Origin: Pseudoduganella violaceinigra DSM 15887 | GTDB lineage: Bacteria > Pseudomonadota > Gammaproteobacteria > Burkholderiales > Burkholderiaceae_D | Direction of reading: 5' to 3' | DNA: 64,000 nucleotides | Assembly: GCF_000425385.1 (NCBI RefSeq) | Contig: NZ_AUDI01000021.1 | Coordinates: 30,289-94,288 of the forward strand | Shown here: one piece after another, positions 58,392-64,000 of the stretch | Layout of the letters: each line of letters begins with the position of its first letter | Numbering within the stretch: position 1 is the stretch's first letter | Translations under genes and position numbers: made by a program | Notes under the pieces: generated by a model | What the model saw: the letters and a program-made list of their open reading frames with translations, nothing else | The model's database searches: none | Told to the model about the DNA's origin: nothing

Positions 58392-59855
58392 TCACGATGA
58401 GCAGCTGACCGACAGCTGGCTGGACCAGTCCGGCGGGAAGCCTGCATATTCTTCATTTTCCGGCTGTTCGTCGAATGGGCGTTCGAGCAGTGCCCGCAGG
58501 CGTTCGACTTCGGAGAAGTCCTTATTCTGCGCCTTTTCGATGGCGAGCTGGGCCATATAGTTTCTCAGCACATACTTCGGGTTGACCTGATCCATCGCAA
58601 GCTTGCGCGCCGCATCGTCGCTGTTTTCCGCGCGCAGGCGCGCACGGTAGGATTCCGCCCATTGATCGAAGGCTGGGCGGTCGATGAAAAGATCGCGCAG
58701 CGGTTCGTCGCCCTCCGGGCCGCCGGATTGCAGGGTGCTGAGCCGGCGGAAGAAGATCGTGAAGTCGGTATGGTTGGCTTGCATCAGCGCGAACAGGGCG
58801 TCGAGCAGTTCCCGGTCGCCTTCCTGGCTGGTGTTCAGGCCGAGCTTGGCATGCAGCAGTTGGTCGATATGGCGTGCGAATTCCGGCTGGTAGACGTCCA
58901 GCGCTTCCTGCGTGAGTTCGACCTCCCCAATCAGCGGCAATAGCGCCTGCGCCAGGGCATAGCAGTTCCAATGCCCGATCTGAGGCTGGTTGGCGTACGA
59001 ATAGCGGCCGCGATCGTCGCTATGGTTACAGATGTGGTTAGCGTCAAAGCCTTCCATAAAACCGAATGGCCCGTAGTCCAGGGTCTGGCCCAGGATGGAC
59101 ATATTGTCGGTATTCATCACGCCATGCATGAAGCCGACAGCTTGCCAGTGGGCAATCATACGCGCTGTGCGGCGGGTGACTTCTTCCAGCAATGCCGCGT
59201 AAGGGCTTTCCTCATCGCGCAGGGCGGGATAAAAACGGTCTATGACGTAATCGGCAAGCTGCTTGAGCTCGTCGTGCTTGCGGTTGTAATACCAATGTTC
59301 GAAGGAGCCGAAGCGGATGAAGGTCGGCGCCATGCGCACGACGACAGCGGCAGTTTCAATCAACTCGCGCACCACCCCCTGATCCGAGCCGACCACGGAT
59401 AGGGCGCGGGTGGTTGGAATACCGAGGCCGTGCATCGCTTCCGAGCACAGGAATTCGCGGATCGACGAGCGCAGCACGGCGCGCCCATCGCCCATTCTGG
59501 AATAAGGCGTCATGCCGGCGCCTTTCAGCTGGAGCTCAATGGCCCCTTCGGCTCCCGCAAGGTCGCCGAGCAGGATGGCGCGGCCATCCCCCAATTGTCC
59601 GGCCCAGACGCCGAACTGGTGCCCCGAATATACCGTCGCCAGGGGCTGGGAGCGTTCCGCGACCCGGTTGCCCGTCAGGATGGCGACCGCGTCCTCATGC
59701 GCCAGCGCCGCCGGATCCAGTCCGGCAAGACGTGCCGCAGAGGGGCTCGCCGCCACCAGATAAGGCGCCGGCAAGGGCGTTGGCATTAGGCGGGTATAGA
59801 ACGCAGCCGGCAGGCTTGCGAAGGAATTTTCAAATGGGAAGGTGGCGGCAGTCAT
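58392..59855 (-). CDS. selO: Protein adenylyltransferase SelO
   Basis: A 487-residue pseudokinase-fold enzyme that transfers AMP to Ser, Thr or Tyr of target proteins, several of them redox enzymes. Motifs: [40 protein letters not shown] and DYGPFGFME. The C-terminal tail ends in SCSS with Cys485 as the antepenultimate residue, encoded by TGC, in the place of selenocysteine in some relatives. First gene of the selO-msrB-yciB-bolA unit. Confidence 0.96.
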   Translation of the reverse strand: MTAATFPFENSFASLPAAFYTRLMPTPLPAPYLVAASPSAARLAGLDPAALAHEDAVAILTGNRVAERSQPLATVYSGHQFGVWAGQLGDGRAILLGDLAGAEGAIELQLKGAGMTPYSRMGDGRAVLRSSIREFLCSEAMHGLGIPTTRALSVVGSDQGVVRELIETAAVVVRMAPTFIRFGSFEHWYYNRKHDELKQLADYVIDRFYPALRDEESPYAALLEEVTRRTARMIAHWQAVGFMHGVMNTDNMSILGQTLDYGPFGFMEGFDANHICNHSDDRGRYSYANQPQIGHWNCYALAQALLPLIGEVELTQEALDVYQPEFARHIDQLLHAKLGLNTSQEGDRELLDALFALMQANHTDFTIFFRRLSTLQSGGPEGDEPLRDLFIDRPAFDQWAESYRARLRAENSDDAARKLAMDQVNPKYVLRNYMAQLAIEKAQNKDFSEVERLRALLERPFDEQPENEEYAGFPPDWSSQLSVSCSS

Positions 59856-60087
59856 AGCACCCGCATTGTAGCGCAGCGCACCCCAAATAGAGGGGAGGCA
59901 GGGTGTGGCTAAGTATCCTTTAAGAATCTTTTGATTTCCGGATTTAACTAAGTTTGCCGTCGAAAAATTTTACAGTGGATGAGGTAACAGCCGTAAGGCC
60001 GAGCTCAACTGTTTGATTCTATTCAAATGTAACAGCTGGGCACGCTTAATGGATCGACTTGCGTACAACAACCAGATAGGGGGTGCC

Positions 60088-60840
60088 ATGAAAACCTTGA
60101 AACAACTGTTGGGTGCAGCATTGGGGATCGCCGTCTTAGCCGCTCCGGTCGCGCAAGCTGATGTGCTGGTCTACAGCTTCAGTAATTCCGGAGCTTACAG
60201 CGGGACCGTGCCGGGCGCGCCGGCCGATCCTTCTACCGTCTACGCGACGGCAACGATCACATGGAGCGTGGGATTGAAAACAGCGGACATTGTCATGGCC
60301 GTCAACAATAACCTGCTGGCTGGCGCCTACGTCAATGACTGGTATTTCAACCTTGACCCGAACAATACCTTCACTTCCTACCAGTTCATCAGCGGGACGC
60401 AGGCGAAATCGGGCGGTGTCTACTACACATCGCCGAACAGCTATAAAGCCGATGGCGGCGGGCTATTCGATTTGCGGTTCCAATTTAACCAGGCCTTCCC
60501 GGGCCAGCTCGGTATCGGCCATACCTCGGAGTACACGGTGACGACCAGCGACTTCCTGTCCGCCACGTCGTTCAACTACTTCTCTGTCAACAAAAATGGC
60601 GATGTCAACGATAAGAACATTCAAGGCGCAGTGCATGTCCAGGGCTATGCGAGCAGCGTTTGGTTGTCGGCTTGCGTAAGCGGTACGGACTGCCAGCCTC
60701 CCGGCAATCCTTGCGACGATAATCCGAGCCTTCCGGAATGCGGTGGCGGCTCCAACGAGACTCCTGAGCCTGCATCGCTGGCACTGATCGGTACAGGGCT
60801 GATGGGCTTGGCACTTGCCCGCAGGCGCCGTAGCCGCTGA
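60088..60840 (+). CDS. PEP-CTERM exported protein
   Basis: A 250-residue exported protein. Start at ATG 60088, preceded by GGGGG four bases upstream; signal peptide about 1-24 (ending VAQA). The C-terminal tag is complete: TPEPASLALIGTG, then LMGLALARRRR. A Cys-rich stretch (ACVSGTDCQPP, CDDNPSLPEC) lies just before the tag and may form two disulfides. It ends opposite the S8 protease genes with a shared bidirectional terminator. Function unknown; sorting by an exosortase is expected. Confidence 0.88.
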   Translation: MKTLKQLLGAALGIAVLAAPVAQADVLVYSFSNSGAYSGTVPGAPADPSTVYATATITWSVGLKTADIVMAVNNNLLAGAYVNDWYFNLDPNNTFTSYQFISGTQAKSGGVYYTSPNSYKADGGGLFDLRFQFNQAFPGQLGIGHTSEYTVTTSDFLSATSFNYFSVNKNGDVNDKNIQGAVHVQGYASSVWLSACVSGTDCQPPGNPCDDNPSLPECGGGSNETPEPASLALIGTGLMGLALARRRRSR

Positions 60841-60850
60841 GTTTGTTCAA

Positions 60851-60879
60851 TGAAAACCGGGTCGGCGGCCCGGTTTTCA
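60851..60879. terminator. Bidirectional terminator
   Basis: TGAAAACCGGG and CCCGGTTTTCA form an 11-bp stem with a 7-base loop, with A-tract and T-tract on the flanks. It lies between the converging PEP-CTERM gene and S8 protease gene and can serve both. Confidence 0.88.
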
Positions 60880-60898
60880 ATTGCGGATCCCGCGTCGT

Positions 60899-62659
60899 TT
60901 ATCGGGTGACTTGGACAGTCTTGCTGGAGGTGTTACCCGCTGCATCGCGCGCCACGCCTTGCACAGTGTGGGTGCCGCGCGCAAGCTTACGTGTACTCCA
61001 GCGATAAACCAGGCTCGAGCCACTGCCGCTGCCAGCCAGGCTGTCATCAATATAGATGGAAAGCTTGATGCCGGCGGCGCCGCTATTGTCGGATGCGTTG
61101 ACGACCACATCCACATTGCCCGAGACGGCGCCGGAGACGGGATTTGCAATCGTCAGTACAGGTGGGATGCTGTCTTGCACTGGAGTCGCGGCCGCATTGG
61201 TCACGTTGACCGAGACTGCGTTCGAAGAGGCCACGTTGCCGGCAGCATCATACGCCACAGCCACCAGGCTGTTCATGCCATTCGCTACGCCTTTCGAATC
61301 CCAGGCGAAAGAGAACGGGCCGGACGAGTCTGTCGCGACAACCGTGCCATTCACTTTCAGGTCCACCCGCGAGACGCCCACATTGTCGGATGCGTTGACA
61401 TTGACGGTCACAGTACCGCTGACGGTACTGCCGGCTAGAGGGCTGGCGATTGAAACAAGCGGGGCGGCAGCATCGGCCGGAGCGGTCGTGCTCGCGCCTG
61501 CGGCCTGAACCGCTGCAGCGGCATTCACGCGGCCATAGCCGAATTTGCTGTCGCGGCCAGGAGTACCGAGGTCGACTGCGGTGCTGAACAGGATGTTCTG
61601 CACCTGGTCGGCGCTCAGGGAAGGGTTGGCCGACATCACCAGGGCGGCCACGGCAGCGGCGATCGGGCTGGCGAAGGACGTGCCGTTGACGGAGCCGTAG
61701 GTGCCGCCTTGTACAGTGGTGTAGATGCCCGAGCCTGGCGCCGACAGGGCGGTGTAGGCACCATAGCTGGAGAAGCTCGACAGGTTGTCGGCTGAATCGG
61801 TCGAGGACACGGGAATCATGGTGCTGGTCGGGACGAAGCCTTCATCCTTGGCGTTGTTGCCGGTGGAGACGAACAGCAGGCCGCCTTTGCTGCGCAGGTA
61901 ATTGGCTGCGCTTTGCACCGCCGCGCTGCTTGGGGCATTGCCGTAGCTGATGTTGACGACGCGGGCGCCGTGGTCGGCGGCCCAGGTCACGCCGCTGGCC
62001 ATGGTCGAGAAAAGGGCATAGCAGGAGCCGGAATTATTGTAAGCGATACGCACCGGCATGATCTTGGCTTTGCCGGCCACGCCGGTCACGCCGGCCGCGT
62101 TGTTGCCGATCGCTGCCGCAGCGCCGGCGACCTTGGTGCCGTGACCGCAAACGTCGGCGGTGTTGCTGTTGTTGTCATAGATATTGTAGCCAGGGACGGT
62201 GTTGCCAATCAGGTCAGGGTGGGTGGCGTCCTGGCCGGAGTCCAGGATGGCAATAATGATGCCGCTGCCTTGCGTCTTGTCCCAGGCAGTATTTGCGCCG
62301 ATTTTATTGATATGCCATTCGCTGCCCAGATAAGGGTCGTTCGTGGTGGCGGCGACTTCAACGCGCTGGTCCAGTTCGGCGAACTTGAAGTGCGGGTTGT
62401 TCTTGAGCTTGTTGGCGATGGCTTTTTCCGAGCCGTGCGGCACGTCGATGAGGTGAATATTGCTCTGGCCCAGCTTATGCGCTTTGCCGGCGCCATGGAT
62501 CTTGAGATCTCTGGCGAATTCGTCGGCAGTCAAGCCTGCCCTTGGTTCGACCAGGATGCGCCCGCCTGCGAAAGCGGGTTCTGCGTTGGCTGGGGCTGCG
62601 AATACGATCGGGGTGGCGCCAGCAAGGATGAGGGTGGCGATATGGGTGCGAATCTTCAT
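60899..62659 (-). CDS. Secreted subtilisin-type protease (S8) with two Ig-like domains
   Basis: A 586-residue protein from the start at 62659 (MKIRTHIATLILAG), which gives a proper signal peptide; AGGA lies about nine bases upstream, and a longer frame would run into the riboswitch expression platform. Propeptide-like region about 30-100. The S8 catalytic triad is Asp140 in ILDSGQDATHPD, His173 in CGHGTKVAG and Ser328 in NGTSFASP. After about residue 390 come two repeated Big/Ig-like domains (AGSTVSGTVTVNVNASD; SGAVSGNVDVVVNASD). The gene lies downstream of a c-di-GMP riboswitch. Confidence 0.95.
   Translation of the reverse strand: MKIRTHIATLILAGATPIVFAAPANAEPAFAGGRILVEPRAGLTADEFARDLKIHGAGKAHKLGQSNIHLIDVPHGSEKAIANKLKNNPHFKFAELDQRVEVAATTNDPYLGSEWHINKIGANTAWDKTQGSGIIIAILDSGQDATHPDLIGNTVPGYNIYDNNSNTADVCGHGTKVAGAAAAIGNNAAGVTGVAGKAKIMPVRIAYNNSGSCYALFSTMASGVTWAADHGARVVNISYGNAPSSAAVQSAANYLRSKGGLLFVSTGNNAKDEGFVPTSTMIPVSSTDSADNLSSFSSYGAYTALSAPGSGIYTTVQGGTYGSVNGTSFASPIAAAVAALVMSANPSLSADQVQNILFSTAVDLGTPGRDSKFGYGRVNAAAAVQAAGASTTAPADAAAPLVSIASPLAGSTVSGTVTVNVNASDNVGVSRVDLKVNGTVVATDSSGPFSFAWDSKGVANGMNSLVAVAYDAAGNVASSNAVSVNVTNAAATPVQDSIPPVLTIANPVSGAVSGNVDVVVNASDNSGAAGIKLSIYIDDSLAGSGSGSSLVYRWSTRKLARGTHTVQGVARDAAGNTSSKTVQVTR
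61512..61786. repeat. Duplicated protease segment, copy 1
   Basis: Aligns without gaps to 63726-64000 in the tandem protease gene, with about 15 differences by eye over 275 bases. Covers the active-site Ser region. Confidence 0.85.
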
Positions 62660-62689
62660 TAAGAGCGAGTCCTGTTTTCGAGGTTGCGG

Positions 62690-62703
62690 AAAAAGGGACT
62701 GCC
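62690..62703 (-). terminator. Putative riboswitch-controlled terminator element
   Basis: On the minus strand this reads GGCAGTCC then C and TTTTT. The 8-mer is the exact complement of GGACTGCC at 62765-62772, the 3' strand of the aptamer's closing helix. The pairing would give a terminator stem next to a T-run. A nested CCGCCC/GGGCGG hairpin lies between the two arms. Confidence 0.6.
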
Positions 62704-62762
62704 CGCCGCCCAGCGAAGGGCGGTTGAAGAGCACACCGGGGACTTCAGTGTCACCTGTGTTT

Positions 62763-62851
62763 CTGGCAGTCCAGCCGTCATGGACGCTTTGGCGTCGTTA
62801 GACCGTTGACTTTGCGTCCCGTGCTTTCGCGCGGTTTGCCTTTGTCAGACT
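62763..62851 (-). ncRNA. c-di-GMP-I (GEMM-I) riboswitch aptamer
   Basis: On the minus strand the leader reads GGCAAACC, then a P2 stem capped by GAAA, then GGGACGCAAAG, a wobble GTC/GGT mini-stem with TAA, then a P3 hairpin GACGC-CAAA-GCGTC (62783-62796), ATGACGGC and GGACTGCC. The order and the conserved blocks GGCAAACC, GAAA tetraloop and GGGACGCAAAG are those of the Vc2-type GEMM-I aptamer. P1 is closed by GGCA with TGCC. It lies about 100 bases before the S8 protease start on the same strand. Confidence 0.92.
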
Positions 62852-62860
62852 TCAGGGGCG

Positions 62861-62889
62861 ATAGTAGGTGAAGATTTACCGTCAGGCAA
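62861..62889 (-). promoter_or_regulatory. Promoter for the riboswitch-protease transcript
   Basis: On the minus strand: TTGCCT (62884-62889), 17-base spacer, TACTAT (62861-62866). Start of transcription would fall near 62854, right at the aptamer's 5' edge. The rest of the gap, 62890-63069, is AT-rich with nothing else I can call. Confidence 0.6.
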
Positions 62890-63069
62890 TTGGATTTGCC
62901 CGACATTTACGTCCTGATACAAATCAATCTGAGCATTTGTGCAAAGTTGGCTTGCATGATTGTAGCTATTAATAATATTCAGTCAAATCAATGAGTTAAC
63001 TAATGGTGCGCGGAAATTGATATTAAATAATTTTCATTTGGCGTGACATTAACTGGTCTTTCTATTTGC

Positions 63070-63098
63070 CAATAAAAAAACCCGGCCGAAGCCGGGTT
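63070..63098 (-). terminator. Intrinsic terminator of the second protease gene
   Basis: On the minus strand AACCCGGC, loop TTCG, GCCGGGTT and a T-run (plus-strand A7). It lies 20 bases after the stop of the truncated protease gene, so the two proteases are separate transcription units. Confidence 0.9.
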
Positions 63099-63118
63099 GA
63101 ACAGGGGATGTTTATTAA

Positions 63119-64000
63119 TTAGCGAGTCACTTGCACGCTGGTGGTGGAAGTGTTGCCAGCAGCATCCTTGGCTACAGCCTGGATGGTGTGGCTGCCGGCA
63201 GCGAGCTTGCGAGTGTTCCAGCTGTAGGCCAGGGAGGAGCCGGCGCCGGAAGCTTTCAGTTGACCGTCGATGTACACGCTCATGTTGATGCCGGCTGCGC
63301 CGCTGTTGTCGGAGGCATTCACGGTCACGTTCACGGTGCCGGACACAGCGCCAACAGTCGGGTTGGCGATGGCGACCACGGGAGCGACCGTGTCGGCAGC
63401 TGGAGGCTGGACGGCGTTGGCGACGTTCACGGCCACGACGCTGGACGTAGCGACATTCCCGGCTGCGTCGTAAGCGATGGCGACCAGGTTGTTGGTGCCG
63501 TTTACCGCACCGGTCGAATCCCAGCTGAAGCTGTATGGGCCGGTGGCAGCGGAAGCGACTACTGTGCCGTTGACTTTCAGGTCTACCTGGGCCACGCCCA
63601 CATTATCGGAGGCATTCACGCCGATCGACACCAGGCCGGAGACGGTGTTGCCGCCCGCCGGGTTGGCGATGGCAACGCTTGGTGCCGTGGTATCAGGCGC
63701 TGGCTGGGCCTTGGCGGCGGCCACGGCTGCAGCGGCATTGACACGGCCGTAGCCGAAATAGCTGTCGCGGCCAGGCGTACCGAGGTCGACAGCGGTGCTG
63801 AACAGGATGTTCTGCACCTGGTCGGCGCTCAGGGAAGGATTGGCCGACATCACCAGGGCTGCCACGGCAGCGGCGATCGGGCTGGCGAAGGACGTACCGT
63901 TGACGGAGCCGTAGGTGCCGCCTTGCACGGTGGTGTAGATGCCCGAGCCTGGCGCCGACAGGGCGGTGAAGGCGCCGTAGCTGGAGAAGCTCGACAGGTT
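63119..64000 (-). CDS. Secreted subtilisin-type protease (S8), second copy, N-terminus outside window
   Basis: The frame is open to the window edge; only the last 293 residues are visible. They carry the active-site Ser in NGTSFASP and two Big/Ig-like domains of the same type as in the neighbouring gene (GNTVSGLVSIGVNASD; VGAVSGTVNVTVNASD). The catalytic Asp and His lie beyond the window. The visible part is close to identical to the first copy around the Ser region and then diverges in the Ig-like part. A tandem gene duplication is the simplest reading. Confidence 0.9.
   Translation of the reverse strand, partial: NLSSFSSYGAFTALSAPGSGIYTTVQGGTYGSVNGTSFASPIAAAVAALVMSANPSLSADQVQNILFSTAVDLGTPGRDSYFGYGRVNAAAAVAAAKAQPAPDTTAPSVAIANPAGGNTVSGLVSIGVNASDNVGVAQVDLKVNGTVVASAATGPYSFSWDSTGAVNGTNNLVAIAYDAAGNVATSSVVAVNVANAVQPPAADTVAPVVAIANPTVGAVSGTVNVTVNASDNSGAAGINMSVYIDGQLKASGAGSSLAYSWNTRKLAAGSHTIQAVAKDAAGNTSTTSVQVTR

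Noticed and set aside
58392..58410. Selenocysteine in SelO
   Set aside because: The key codon is TGC (Cys); no in-frame TGA is read through.
54482..63054. Shared CGTGACATTAA near 54489 and 63042 as a common regulatory site
   Set aside because: Only 11 bases, two copies, different positions relative to genes; likely chance.

Overview
The window is a chromosomal segment of a GC-rich betaproteobacterium, most likely in the Oxalobacteraceae (Massilia/Duganella/Janthinobacterium type). This rests on the conserved block tig-clpP-clpX-lon-hupB-ppiD, the hpnCDE squalene genes, two PEP-CTERM proteins, the SDR-type threonine dehydrogenase and the overall codon use. It is inferred from gene content, not from a 16S gene. 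Nearly every stretch is coding. I see no prophage, insertion sequence or CRISPR array.

Layout. 1-10.6 kb: a truncated Sel1-repeat protein, a cupredoxin-like protein paired with a membrane GGDEF/EAL protein (c-di-GMP turnover), two exported peptidases (S9A prolyl oligopeptidase and a zinc metalloprotease) and small membrane proteins of unknown function. 10.6-16.5 kb: amino-acid catabolism. An XRE-cupin regulator is divergent from kbl-tdh-sdaA (threonine to glycine, serine to pyruvate), with two matching palindromic sites in the shared promoter region; thrC follows with its own promoter. 16.5-20.3 kb: moeA-moaD, a PstS-like binding protein and a flavoprotein. 20.3-25 kb, minus strand: a DUF2807 and a DUF1700 protein, then hpnE-hpnD-hpnC, a complete squalene route from farnesyl diphosphate. 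25.2-29.4 kb: an RND efflux adaptor and pump.

29.6-38.7 kb is the protein-quality-control core: tRNA-Leu, tig, clpP, clpX, lon, hupB (TTG start), tRNA-Val and two identical tRNA-Asp genes, then ppiD, with clear intrinsic terminators between transcription units. 38.7-49.5 kb: mnmH, tesA divergent from an orphan ybbA-type ATPase, the NAD(P)HX repair enzyme, a fused 5-oxoprolinase, and two tandem paralogous receiver-TPR proteins. 49.7-59.9 kb: purL, a PEP-CTERM protein, an AlkD-like protein, two tandem exported parvulins, and bolA-yciB-msrB-selO.

60-64 kb holds the most interesting region: a PEP-CTERM protein and two tandem, closely related secreted subtilisin-type proteases on the minus strand. 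The leader of the first protease contains a convincing GEMM-I (c-di-GMP-I) riboswitch, with a promoter placed to start transcription at the aptamer. Downstream is an 8-nt element followed by a T-run that is exactly complementary to the 3' strand of the aptamer's closing helix. This predicts that c-di-GMP binding prevents termination and turns the protease on. The second protease runs off the window end, so its leader cannot be seen.
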